A DNA stretch of 64,000 nucleotides from an uncultured Massilia sp. (GTDB lineage: Bacteria > Pseudomonadota > Gammaproteobacteria > Burkholderiales > Burkholderiaceae): contig CAMLMV010000033.1 in the NCBI GenBank assembly GCA_946481275.1, positions 1 through 64,000 of the forward strand, in the 5' to 3' direction. Below are positions 16,650 through 25,264 of this stretch, piece by piece. Position 1 is the first letter of the stretch, and every line of letters starts with the position of its first letter. Below the pieces are notes generated by a model. That model made no database searches, was not told the DNA's origin, and saw only the letters and a program-made list of their open reading frames with translations. Both the position numbers and the translations under genes were made by a program.

Positions 16650-18338
16650 ATGCTCAACGCATTGCAGACGCCTTTCGAGAAGGGCAACCAGAATCAGACC
16701 ACGACCTGGTCCGATTGCATCGCCTGGTACGACAACCTCGCACACCAATACCCCCAGGTGCTGCGCTTTTCCGTGGTCGGGACATCCGACGCGGGCGTGC
16801 CGATCCACGCCGGCGTGATCTCGGCCGACGGCGTGTTCGACCGCGCGCGGATCAAGGCCGCGGGCCGTCCCGTCTTCTTCAACAACAACGGCATCCATCC
16901 GGGCGAACCGGAAGGCGTCGATGCATGCATGGCGCTCGTGCGCGACTTGTGCCAGCAGCCGGACCGCCTCGCCGCGCTGGGCAAGACCGTGTTCCTGTTC
17001 GTCCCGCTGTACAACGTGGACGGCGCGTTCAACCGCGCCAATACGTCGCGCGTGAACCAGGACGGCCCGGAGTCGTTCGGCTTCCGCGGCAACAGCCGCC
17101 ACCTCGACCTGAACCGCGACTTCGTCAAGTGCGACACCCTGACGGCGCAGACGTTCAACAAGCTGTTCACGGAGTGGGACCCGGACGTGATGGTGGACAC
17201 GCACACGTCCAACGGCGCCGACTACAGCTACACGATGACCCTGATCCCGACCCAGGCCGACAAGCTGGGCGGAGAACTCGGCACATTCCTGCGCGATACC
17301 ATGCTACCCGCGCTGTACGCGGAGATGGACAAGCGCGGCTGGCCTACGTGCCCGTACGTGAATCCGCTCAAGGACAGCCCGGATGACGGGATCGCCGACT
17401 TCCTCGAGACGGCGCGCTTCTCGACGGGTTACGCGGCGCTGCACGACACGATCGGCTTCATGCCCGAGACGCACATGCTGAAACCGTTCGCCGACCGCTA
17501 TCACTCGATGCGCGCACTCGTCGAGACGGCGCTGGACTTCACGATCGCCAACGGCGACAGGATCGTGCAGATGCGCCGTGCCACGCGCGCGGCCGGCCGC
17601 ACGCGCCGCGAATGGCCCGTGCACTGGGCGATGGACGAGGCGAATCCGTCCACGTTCCGTTTCAAAGGCTATGCGGCCAAGTACAAGGCCAGCGTCCTCG
17701 GCGACTACCAGCGTCTCTACTACGACCGCAACGAGCCGTTCGAACGCGACATCGCGCACTACAACCGCTTCCCGGCCGACGTCGTCGTGCCGGCGCCGAC
17801 AGCCTACGTCGTGCCGCAGCAATGGCGCGAAGCGATCGAGCGCCTGCGCTGGAACGGCGTCAGGCTGGAGCGCGTGGAAGCCGAGCGCACGCAGGAAGTG
17901 TCGGTGTACCGCATCGCGGCCCTGACGACGCGTCCGCATGCGTATGAAGGCCACATGTTCCACGACGACGTGCAACTGGAGCGCGTGCGCGAGACCGTCA
18001 CGATCCGCGCCGGCGACTACCTCGTCCCGCTGGACCAGGACCAGGCCCGCTACGCCGTCGAGACGCTGGAACCGCAGGCCCACGACAGCTTCTTCCGCTG
18101 GGGCTTCTTCAACAGCGTGCTGGAAAAGAAGGAAGCGTATTCGGACTATGTGTTCGAGGACGAGGCCGAGCGCCTGTTGGCCGCCGAGCCGGAGCTGGCC
18201 GCGAAGTTCGGCGCCTGGAAGGCCGCGAATCCGGACCTGCTGCAGGACCAGGGCGCGGTGCTCGACTTCATCTTCGCCAACTGCGCGCGCTGGCGCGAGC
18301 CGGAGTGGCGCCGTTATCCGGTCTTCATGATCGACTGA
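16650..18338 (+). CDS. M14-family zinc carboxypeptidase-like protein
   Basis: A 562-residue metallopeptidase of the M14 superfamily. Zinc ligands are visible as H83 and E86 in GIHPGEPEG and H185 in VDTHTSNG; the likely catalytic Glu is E273 in FMPETHML. The substrate-binding DLNRDF segment is present. No signal peptide is seen, so a cytosolic role in peptide or modified amino acid hydrolysis is likely. The C-terminal 200 residues (rich in Tyr, Arg and Glu) are an extra domain common in this bacterial subfamily. It begins 60 bp after the kinase gene, without a clear terminator between them. Confidence 0.85.
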   Translation: MLNALQTPFEKGNQNQTTTWSDCIAWYDNLAHQYPQVLRFSVVGTSDAGVPIHAGVISADGVFDRARIKAAGRPVFFNNNGIHPGEPEGVDACMALVRDLCQQPDRLAALGKTVFLFVPLYNVDGAFNRANTSRVNQDGPESFGFRGNSRHLDLNRDFVKCDTLTAQTFNKLFTEWDPDVMVDTHTSNGADYSYTMTLIPTQADKLGGELGTFLRDTMLPALYAEMDKRGWPTCPYVNPLKDSPDDGIADFLETARFSTGYAALHDTIGFMPETHMLKPFADRYHSMRALVETALDFTIANGDRIVQMRRATRAAGRTRREWPVHWAMDEANPSTFRFKGYAAKYKASVLGDYQRLYYDRNEPFERDIAHYNRFPADVVVPAPTAYVVPQQWREAIERLRWNGVRLERVEAERTQEVSVYRIAALTTRPHAYEGHMFHDDVQLERVRETVTIRAGDYLVPLDQDQARYAVETLEPQAHDSFFRWGFFNSVLEKKEAYSDYVFEDEAERLLAAEPELAAKFGAWKAANPDLLQDQGAVLDFIFANCARWREPEWRRYPVFMID

Positions 18339-18356
18339 TTTACTGGGGGAGAAAAA

Positions 18357-20033
18357 ATGAACTACAAGATCGCCGCCGCACTGGCGCTGATGGGCGCTGC
18401 CTCGACGGCATCGGCCGCACCATCCGCGGGCCAGACCTATTTCGAACAGAACTGCGCCAGCTGCCACACGGCCGATGCCGGCATGGCGTCGCGCGCGGGG
18501 CCGCCGCTGTTCAACCTCGTGGGCCGCAAGGCCGGTTCGGCGCCGGGCTACAACTACACGGATGCGCTGTCGAAGGCCGGCGCCGTCGGCAAGACGTGGA
18601 CGCGCGCGGAGCTCGACGTCTTCCTGCGCGACCCGGCGAAGGACGTGCCGGGCACCGCGATGCCGATCGGGATCGCGGATGCGAAAGCACGCGCCGCCGT
18701 GATCGATTACCTGGCCGCGCAAAGTGGCACGACTGCTGCACCGAAAGCCGCCGCGGCGACGGGCGCACGCGCGGGCGCGTGGACCGACGACAAGCCGGGC
18801 GACGTGCATCACATCACGGTCGACCAGCTGGTCGCACCGTTTGCCAGCGAGAGCGCGGGGAATGGGCCCAAGCTCCAGAAGCGTCCGGACGGCGCGCTGC
18901 CGGCCGTGCCGAAAGGCTTCAAGGTCGGCATGCTGGCCGAAACGGGCAAGGCGCGCCATGCGCTGCGCGCGCCGAACGGCGACATCATCCTGGCCGATTC
19001 CGGCAAGGGCGAAGTCCGCATCCTGCGCCTGTCCGCCGATGGCGCCAAGGTGGGCACGGACAGCGTGTTCGCAACGGACCTGTCGCGCCCCTACGGCCTC
19101 GCGCTGTGGCCGGCCGCGAATCCGAAATACCTGTACGTGGCCAACGCGAATTCCGTCGTGCGCTTCCCGTACGCCGCGGGCGACCTGAAAGCGAAGGGCA
19201 AGCCCGAGACGATCGTCGACAAGATCGTCGACGGCCTGGGCAACCACATCACGCGCTCGCTCGCGTTTTCGCAGGATGGCAAGACCCTGTTCGTCTCGGT
19301 CGGCTCGGCCACCAACGTCGGCGAAGGCATCGGCGCCAAGCCGCCGCAGCCGCTCGCGCAATGGGAAGCGGCGCACGGCCTCGGCGGCACGTGGAACCAG
19401 GAGACCGACCGCGCCACCGTGCTCGCGTTCGACCCGGACGGCAAGAACCGCCGCAACTACGCGAACGGCCTGCGCAACTGCGTGGGCATGTTCGTGCATC
19501 CGGACACGGGCGACCTGTATTGCAGCGTCAACGAGCGCGACGAACTGGGCGACAACCTGCCGCCCGACTACGTCACGCGCGTGAAGCGCGGCGGCTTCTA
19601 CGGCTGGCCGTGGTACTACCTGGGCGCGCACGAAGACCCGCGCCTGAAGGGCGTCCGCCCGGACCTGAAGGACAAGGTCATCGTGCCCGACACGCTGATC
19701 CAGGCGCACTCCGCGCCGCTGGGCATGACCGTGTACCACGCCCCGGCGGGCGCGAAGCACGCGTTCCCGAAAGAGTACGACGGCGACATCTTCCTGGCGC
19801 TGCACGGCTCGTGGAACCGCGGCATCCGCACCGGCTACAAGGTCGTGCGCGTGATGATGAAGAACGGCGTGCCGACGGGCCAGTACCAGGACTTCATGAC
19901 CGGCATGGTGCTGTCCGACCGCGACGTGTGGGGCCGTCCGGCCGCCGTGACGGTGGCGGCCGATGGCGCGCTGCTCGTGGTCGATGACGGCGGCGGCGTC
20001 GTGTGGCGGATCGTCCCGGCGGACAAGCCTTGA
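18357..20033 (+). CDS. Cytochrome c fused to a PQQ-type sugar dehydrogenase (sorbosone dehydrogenase-like)
   Basis: A 558-residue periplasmic protein. A signal peptide ends ASA (about residue 20). A class I cytochrome c domain (about 22-125) has heme site C33-A-S-C-H37 and axial Met in GTAMPIG. After a linker, a six-bladed beta-propeller (about 175-555) resembles soluble glucose/sorbosone dehydrogenase, with FARPYGLA-like blade motifs such as LSRPYGLALWP, LAFSQDGKTLFVSVGSATNV and GLRNCVGMFVHPDTGDLY. It probably oxidises an aldose-type substrate with PQQ and passes electrons directly to its own heme. The next gene begins inside its stop codon (TTGA). Confidence 0.88.
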   Translation: MNYKIAAALALMGAASTASAAPSAGQTYFEQNCASCHTADAGMASRAGPPLFNLVGRKAGSAPGYNYTDALSKAGAVGKTWTRAELDVFLRDPAKDVPGTAMPIGIADAKARAAVIDYLAAQSGTTAAPKAAAATGARAGAWTDDKPGDVHHITVDQLVAPFASESAGNGPKLQKRPDGALPAVPKGFKVGMLAETGKARHALRAPNGDIILADSGKGEVRILRLSADGAKVGTDSVFATDLSRPYGLALWPAANPKYLYVANANSVVRFPYAAGDLKAKGKPETIVDKIVDGLGNHITRSLAFSQDGKTLFVSVGSATNVGEGIGAKPPQPLAQWEAAHGLGGTWNQETDRATVLAFDPDGKNRRNYANGLRNCVGMFVHPDTGDLYCSVNERDELGDNLPPDYVTRVKRGGFYGWPWYYLGAHEDPRLKGVRPDLKDKVIVPDTLIQAHSAPLGMTVYHAPAGAKHAFPKEYDGDIFLALHGSWNRGIRTGYKVVRVMMKNGVPTGQYQDFMTGMVLSDRDVWGRPAAVTVAADGALLVVDDGGGVVWRIVPADKP

Positions 20034-21508
20034 GGGCCGCGGTCGCGGCGCTCGTCCTGGCCGGCGTCTCCCACGCGCACGCGCATGTGATCACCTCGGT
20101 GCCGCAGACGCCGGATGCATGGCGCCAGGCCGCCGTCCAGGATATCGAGGAAGCGGTCCGGATCACGCTCGCCAACCATCCCGGCGCGCATGACCCGGCC
20201 AATCCGCGCTTCCGCGCGAATCTCGAGAACGCGCGGCGGCAGGGCCTGGCGCTGGCCGCGCGGGTGGACAGCGCGGCCGGCTACCGTGCCGCGCTCCAGC
20301 GCTTCAACGTGACGATCGGCGACGGGCATGCGGGCCTGTACGCGAACCTCGACGCCTCCACGCTGCCGGTCGCGCGCTGGCCCGGATTCGTCACTGCGTG
20401 GCGCGGCACGGGCTTGTACGTGGTGGCGGCGGAAGACGGCGGTCCGCCCGCCGGCGCGCGGGTGGAATCCTGCGACGGCAAGCCGGTGGAAGACCTGATC
20501 CGGCAGAACGTGTTTGCGTTCGATGGCCACGTGAACGAGCCTGGCCACTGGTGGTCGCGGGCGCGCAAGGTCTTCGTCGACTACGGCAATCCGTTCGTCA
20601 CGGTGCCCCGGCGCTGCCGCTTCACGGTGGACGGCAAGACCGTCGAACTGGACCTGGCATGGCAGTCGAAGAGCGAGCGGATGGACCGGGCGCTGGCCGA
20701 GAGCTACAACGGCAAGACGCTGGACGTCGGCCTGACGGAGCCGCGCAAGGGCCTGTTCTGGGCCGCGATGCCCACGTTCATGCCGGACGATAAACAGCGC
20801 GGGGCCTACCGCGCCATGGTGCGCGCCGTCGAGACGGGGCGCCAGCGCTTCCTCGATGCCGATGCCGTCGTCATCGACCTGCGCCAGAACCAGGGCGGCT
20901 CGTCGGTCTGGAGCCGCACGTTCGCGGAGGCACTGTGGGGCAAGGAGCGCGTGCAGCGGCGCCTGGCGGCCCGGTCCGCGCGGACCGAGGTATGGTGGCG
21001 CGCGTCGCAGGGCAATGCGGACCATTTCGCCGGCCTTGTCGAGCAGCTCACGCGCGAGGGGCAGGTGGAAAGCCTGGAATGGGCAAAGGAGAAAAGCGCC
21101 GGCCTGCATGCGGCGCTGGCGCGTGGCGACACCTGGTATGTCGAGAAGGACGGCACGCCAGGGACGCCGGATGCCGACCTGCCGACGGACCCGCCGGCGT
21201 TCACGCGGCCCGTGTACGTGATCGTGCCCGGCCAGTGCGCCAGCGCATGCCTCGACGCGCTCGATGCGTTCACGCGCTTTCCGAACACGAAGCTGATCGG
21301 CGCGCCGAGCAGCTCCGACTCCACCTACATGGAAGTGCGGTGGCAAAAGGTCGCATCCGGCCTGGCCCTGGTCGTCATCCCGAACAAGATGTACGTGAAC
21401 CGGCCGCGCGCGAACGGGCAGGGCTACCCGCCGGCGATCTACGTGAACGATCCGGTGTGGTCCGTCGACGTGTTCCGGAAGGTCGTGGAGGACGACCTGG
21501 CGCTCTGA
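20030..21508 (+). CDS. Exported S41/ClpP-like serine hydrolase
   Basis: A 492-residue protein with a signal peptide (RAAVAALVLAGVSHAHA). The C-terminal half has the S41 tail-specific protease fold: a substrate-recognition beta segment (ADAVVIDLRQNQGGSS) and a nucleophile-like Ser405 in GQCASACLDALDAF. The TTG at 20030 is favoured because the signal peptide starts there and it overlaps the stop of the dehydrogenase gene (TTGA); a GTG at 20003 would add nine hydrophilic residues. Co-transcription with the cytochrome/dehydrogenase gene is likely. A strong terminator at 21514-21539 ends the unit. Substrate unknown. Confidence 0.75.
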   Translation: MRAAVAALVLAGVSHAHAHVITSVPQTPDAWRQAAVQDIEEAVRITLANHPGAHDPANPRFRANLENARRQGLALAARVDSAAGYRAALQRFNVTIGDGHAGLYANLDASTLPVARWPGFVTAWRGTGLYVVAAEDGGPPAGARVESCDGKPVEDLIRQNVFAFDGHVNEPGHWWSRARKVFVDYGNPFVTVPRRCRFTVDGKTVELDLAWQSKSERMDRALAESYNGKTLDVGLTEPRKGLFWAAMPTFMPDDKQRGAYRAMVRAVETGRQRFLDADAVVIDLRQNQGGSSVWSRTFAEALWGKERVQRRLAARSARTEVWWRASQGNADHFAGLVEQLTREGQVESLEWAKEKSAGLHAALARGDTWYVEKDGTPGTPDADLPTDPPAFTRPVYVIVPGQCASACLDALDAFTRFPNTKLIGAPSSSDSTYMEVRWQKVASGLALVVIPNKMYVNRPRANGQGYPPAIYVNDPVWSVDVFRKVVEDDLAL

Positions 21509-21513
21509 GCGAA

Positions 21514-21539
21514 AAAAACCGGGGCACGCCCCGGTTTTT
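21514..21539. terminator. Bidirectional Rho-independent terminator
   Basis: Left arm AAAAACCGGGG (21514-21524), 4-nt loop, right arm CCCCGGTTTTT (21529-21539): an 11-bp perfect stem with A- and T-runs on both sides. It separates the convergent S41-like gene (ending 21508) and DUF885 gene (ending 21542). Confidence 0.92.
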
Positions 21540-21541
21540 CG

Positions 21542-23350
21542 TTATTTGCTCTCGGCGATCCAGCGATCGACCTTCTTTTCCAGCAGCGCCAGCGGCAGCG
21601 TGCCTTCGCCGAGCACGATCTCGTGGAACTTGGGCAGGCTGAATTTCGGGCCGAGCTCTTTTTCCGCGCGGGCACGCAGTTCCTGGATCTTCAGCGCGCC
21701 GATCTTGTAGCCCAGCGCCTGCGCCGGCCACGCCATATAGCGTTCGGTCGCATTGCGCGCGTCCGCTTCCGTGTAGCCCAGCGTCTCGCGCATGTACTGG
21801 ATCGACTGCTCGCGCGTCCAGCCCTTCGCATGCATGCCCGTGTCGACGACGAGACGCACGGCGCGCAGCATCTCGTCGTTCAGGTGGCCGAAGTAATCCT
21901 CGGGCTTGTCGAACAGGCCCATCTCCTTGCCCAGCGTCTCGGCGTACAGCGCCCAGCCTTCCGTGAACGCGTTGTTGCCGCCGAACTTGCGGAAGTTCGG
22001 CAGGCCCAGCTCCTGCATCAGCGCGATGTGGAAGTGGTGGCCCGGCTGGCCCTCGTGCAGGAACAGCGTGACCATGCCCGTGCTGCCGTACTGCTTCGGG
22101 TCGTTCACGACGGACCAGAACACGCCCGGACGCGATCCATCGACCGCCGGCGGCGTGTAGTGGTCGGACGCGGTCGCACGCGACAGTTCCGGTTCCAGGC
22201 GCAGGTCGAGCGGCGTCTTCGGACGCAGCGAGAACAGCGCCGGCAGTTTCGCCTGCAGCACCGTGTTCAGGTGGCGGTAGACGTCGATGATCTCGCCCTC
22301 GGTCTTGAACGGCTTGTACTTCGCCTGTTCCGACACCCACACCGGCAGGCCGGCGGCGGGGCCGTTGTAGCCCATCTTGGGACCGATGCGCGCGAACTCG
22401 CCCTGGATGCGCGCGACTTCCCGCAAGCCGATCTGGTGGATCTGTTCCGGCTGCAGGTCGGTCGTCGTCTGGCTTGCGACGCGCGCGAGGTACCAGTCCA
22501 TCCCCTGCGGCAGCGCGCTCCAGCCCGTGCTCGTGCGGCAGGCCGGCAGGTAATCGTGTTCGATGAAGTCGGCCAGGCGCTTCAACGCCGGATTCAGCTT
22601 GGCGTCGATGGTGCTGCGATACGCGGCCGTCAGCTTCTTTTTATCCGCATCCGAAAACGCGGCCGGGAAGTTCTTCACGGGCGAGTAGTAGATGCTGTCC
22701 TCGGCCTTGGCGGCCACCAGCTGCTTGAACTGGGGCAGGGCGGCCTCCATGATCGCCTTCGGCTGCACGATCCCGCGCTTCATCCCTTCGCGCATGTTGG
22801 CGATGGCCTGGTCGATCCACGGGCCGAGCTGGTCCAGGCGGCTCAGGTAAGCCTGGTAATCCTTCACGGTGGCCAGCGATTGCGCCTGCTGGCCGCTGCT
22901 GTAGTTCGCGAGCGTGACGGGCAGGGCGTCCATCTGGTTCAGCGGCAGCAGGTGCTCGGGGAACGGCTCGAAGCGCAGCGCGGTCTTCAGTTCGTAGTCG
23001 AGGATGTCGTAGCTCGTCTGGTCGCGCTGGGCGAGGCCGTCGCGGCGGATCGCGTGCAGGCGTTTCAGGTAGCCCTTGTACAGCGCGAACTGGTGCGCGC
23101 GGTTCTTCGGTGCGATCGACATGCCGATCTGGTCGGGGAAGCGGTTGTCGCCGCTTTCGCCGGCGGAGACGGGGTCGAAGCGCGCCTGCGCGTCCCAGTA
23201 TTCGTCGGCCAGTTGATTCAGCTGTTTCGATGCGGCGCTGGCGTTCGTGGCGCCGGCGGTGGGCTTGGCCGCGGTGTCGGCGGCGATGGCCGGCGCGCAG
23301 GCGATGAGGCAGGCGGCGGCGAGGGTGCCCAGGGTAAGGGTCTGTTTCAT
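21542..23350 (-). CDS. DUF885 family exported hydrolase
   Basis: A 602-residue protein. The N-terminal signal peptide (LGTLAAACLIACAPAIA) could also be read as a lipoprotein signal. The family signature is HEGQPGHHFH starting at H432, an HExxPGHH variant that suggests a zinc metallopeptidase or carboxypeptidase of the M32/DUF885 type. Conserved GNNAFTEGWALYAE follows at the expected distance. Likely a periplasmic peptidase of unknown specificity. ATG 23350 is chosen at the signal peptide start although no strong Shine-Dalgarno is visible; the frame is open 16 codons upstream. It lies 78 bp downstream of the amino acid binding-protein gene on the same strand. Confidence 0.87.
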   Translation of the reverse strand: MKQTLTLGTLAAACLIACAPAIAADTAAKPTAGATNASAASKQLNQLADEYWDAQARFDPVSAGESGDNRFPDQIGMSIAPKNRAHQFALYKGYLKRLHAIRRDGLAQRDQTSYDILDYELKTALRFEPFPEHLLPLNQMDALPVTLANYSSGQQAQSLATVKDYQAYLSRLDQLGPWIDQAIANMREGMKRGIVQPKAIMEAALPQFKQLVAAKAEDSIYYSPVKNFPAAFSDADKKKLTAAYRSTIDAKLNPALKRLADFIEHDYLPACRTSTGWSALPQGMDWYLARVASQTTTDLQPEQIHQIGLREVARIQGEFARIGPKMGYNGPAAGLPVWVSEQAKYKPFKTEGEIIDVYRHLNTVLQAKLPALFSLRPKTPLDLRLEPELSRATASDHYTPPAVDGSRPGVFWSVVNDPKQYGSTGMVTLFLHEGQPGHHFHIALMQELGLPNFRKFGGNNAFTEGWALYAETLGKEMGLFDKPEDYFGHLNDEMLRAVRLVVDTGMHAKGWTREQSIQYMRETLGYTEADARNATERYMAWPAQALGYKIGALKIQELRARAEKELGPKFSLPKFHEIVLGEGTLPLALLEKKVDRWIAESK

Positions 23351-23428
23351 GATGTTTGAACGATGTGAAAGAAGCGGCGCCAAGGATACTCCCGGCACCG
23401 CCCGAGGCCCAGTCTTTACGGGCGATCT

Positions 23429-24562
23429 TTAATAATTGGCCAGCGGCGCCAGCTGCCCGCCCTTGAAGGTGTAGACCGTGACGGCCGTCTTCTTCAGGTT
23501 GCCGCTCGCATCGTAGCCGTACGTGCCGGCCACGCCCTGGTAGGTCATCGTGTGCAGCTGCTTGCCGACGGCCGCGGCGTCCGTCGTGTTCGCGGCCTGC
23601 ATGGCCTTCGCGATGAACATCGTCTGGTCGTAGAACGCGGGCGCGTACACGTCCGGGGCGCGCTGGTAGCGCTGTTTGTAGCGTGCCTTGAACGCGGGGC
23701 CGCCCGCCTGCTTGTCGAGCGTGGCGCCGGCCTGCGCGCACATCACGTTCTCGCCGACGGCGTCGCCGCCCAGCTTGGCCATCTCGGGGCTGCACAGCGT
23801 ATCGCCGCCCAGCAGGCGCACGTTCGCCATGCCCAGCTGCTTCATCTGGCGCGCCATCGGGGCGCCCTGCGGCGCATAGCCGCCAAAGAAGATGGCGTCC
23901 ACTTTCTTCGCGCGGAACGCGGTGAGGATGGCGGAAAAGTCGCTGGCCTTGTCGTTGGTGAATTCGCGGCCGACGACGGTCACGCCGGAGGCGCGCGCCT
24001 GCTTCGCGAATTCGTCGGCGATGCCCTGGCCGAACGCGGTGCGGTCGTCGATCACGCCGACGGTTTTGATCTTGAGTTCCTTCGCGGCGTACGACGCCAT
24101 CGAGCTGCCTACCTGCGAATCGCTGGCGACGATGCGGAACACGTTCGGGTAGCGCGCCTGGGTGATCTTGGGGCTCGTGCCCACGGTCGACATCAGGATG
24201 CCGGCGTCGTTGTAGACGCGCGACGCGGGGATCGCCACGCCCGAGTTGTACGGGCCGAGCACGAACTTGACGCCGGCGTCGGCGAACTTCTGCGCGACGC
24301 TCACGCCGGCTTTCGGGTCGCCCTGGTCGTCTTCGGACAGCAGTTCGAATTTCAGCGTCTTGCCGCCCACCTTGAGCTTTTGCGCGTTGAGTTCTTCGAC
24401 CGCGAGGCGCACGCCGTTCTCGTCGTCCTTGCCGGCAAAGGCGTTGGAACCCGACAGCGGGCCGCTCACGCCGATACGCACGACCTGGTCCTGGGCGAGC
24501 GCGGTGGTCCCGGTCGCGAGCAGGATCGCCGCCAGCGCCACGGTTTTCAATGTTGATGCCAT
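23429..24562 (-). CDS. Branched-chain amino acid ABC transporter substrate-binding protein (LivJ/LivK-like)
   Basis: A 377-residue periplasmic binding protein. A signal peptide (LAAILLATGTTALA) is followed by the type I periplasmic-binding fold typical of the LivK/HAAT family: VVRIGVSGPLSGSNAFAGKDDENGVRLAVEELNAQ, FVLGPYNSGVAIPAS and DDRTAFGQGIADEFAKQ. It captures Leu/Ile/Val or related amino acids. GGAGA precedes ATG 24562. Permease and ATPase genes are absent from the window, so it is an orphan binding protein. It is 64 bp downstream of the Lrp-type regulator on the same strand and may be in its regulon. Confidence 0.92.
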   Translation of the reverse strand: MASTLKTVALAAILLATGTTALAQDQVVRIGVSGPLSGSNAFAGKDDENGVRLAVEELNAQKLKVGGKTLKFELLSEDDQGDPKAGVSVAQKFADAGVKFVLGPYNSGVAIPASRVYNDAGILMSTVGTSPKITQARYPNVFRIVASDSQVGSSMASYAAKELKIKTVGVIDDRTAFGQGIADEFAKQARASGVTVVGREFTNDKASDFSAILTAFRAKKVDAIFFGGYAPQGAPMARQMKQLGMANVRLLGGDTLCSPEMAKLGGDAVGENVMCAQAGATLDKQAGGPAFKARYKQRYQRAPDVYAPAFYDQTMFIAKAMQAANTTDAAAVGKQLHTMTYQGVAGTYGYDASGNLKKTAVTVYTFKGGQLAPLANY

Positions 24563-24626
24563 TCGTTTGTCTCCGTTGTAGTCAACGGGCGCCATCATCG
24601 CACGATCGCGCGGGCGTGCAAACAGC

Positions 24627-25121
24627 TTACGCGGGCAGCCCGTGCGAGATCAGTTCCAGCGGCAGCGCGGTGGTGCACTTGATCTGCTCCATCGAGAACG
24701 CGGAGGAGACGCCGGACAGTTGCGCGGTGCGGATCAGTTTTTTGTAGAAGCGGTCGTAGCCGTCGATGTCGGTCGTGACGACCTTCAGCAGGTAGTCGAC
24801 GTCGCCGCTCATGCGGTGGAATTCCAGGACTTCCGGCAGCGCGACGACGGCGGAGGCGAAGCGCTCCAGCCATTTTTCGTCGTGCTCGTTGGTGCGCACG
24901 CTGACGAACACCGTCACGGGCAGGCCGACCTTGTGCCGGTTGACGATGCTCACCCGGCTCTCGATGTATCCCTCTTCCTCCAGGCGTTTGACGCGTTTCC
25001 AGCAGGGGGTGCTGGAGAGCCCGACCTTTTCGCTCAGGCCGGAAATCGACAGCGTGGCGTCGGCCTGCAGGGCCGCCAGGATCGCGCAGTCGTATTTGTC
25101 GAGTGAATTCATCTTGTCCAT
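24627..25121 (-). CDS. Lrp/AsnC-family regulator, DecR (YbaO)-like
   Basis: A 164-residue Lrp-type regulator. The N-terminal helix-turn-helix (ILAALQADATLSISGLSEKVGLSSTPCWKRVKRLEEEGYI) is joined to a RAM/Lrp effector domain. The segments STPCWKRVKRLEEEG, LPEVLEFHRMSGDVDYLL, YDRFYKKLI and MEQIKCTTALPLE closely match E. coli DecR as I remember it, the cysteine-responsive activator of cysteine desulfidation. That it sits divergent from a cysteine desulfurase fusion gene makes a cysteine/sulfide-sensing role likely (inference). Start ATG 25121; ATG 25112 three codons later is an alternative. Confidence 0.88.
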   Translation of the reverse strand: MDKMNSLDKYDCAILAALQADATLSISGLSEKVGLSSTPCWKRVKRLEEEGYIESRVSIVNRHKVGLPVTVFVSVRTNEHDEKWLERFASAVVALPEVLEFHRMSGDVDYLLKVVTTDIDGYDRFYKKLIRTAQLSGVSSAFSMEQIKCTTALPLELISHGLPA

Positions 25122-25264
25122 CGCACGGTCTCTAGAATGTTCGTTCTTCAGCCTAGGAAAAATCAAAGATTCTTTAGTACGTCATTTTCGGCACCAAACC
25201 GTAACATATTACTCAACAATCGCGCTGCTGGCGCATTTATTTTTGGACTTTTAGCAATTATTTT
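25122..25264. promoter_or_regulatory. AT-rich divergent control region between Lrp-type and desulfurase genes
   Basis: A 143-bp region, markedly more AT-rich than its surroundings. It contains AAAGATTCTTT (25165-25175), an 11-bp palindrome with an AT centre like an Lrp-family half-site. The desulfurase ATG at 25265 has no Shine-Dalgarno (upstream reads AGCAATTATTTT), which hints at leaderless or weak, regulated translation. Exact promoter elements are not clear. Confidence 0.5.
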
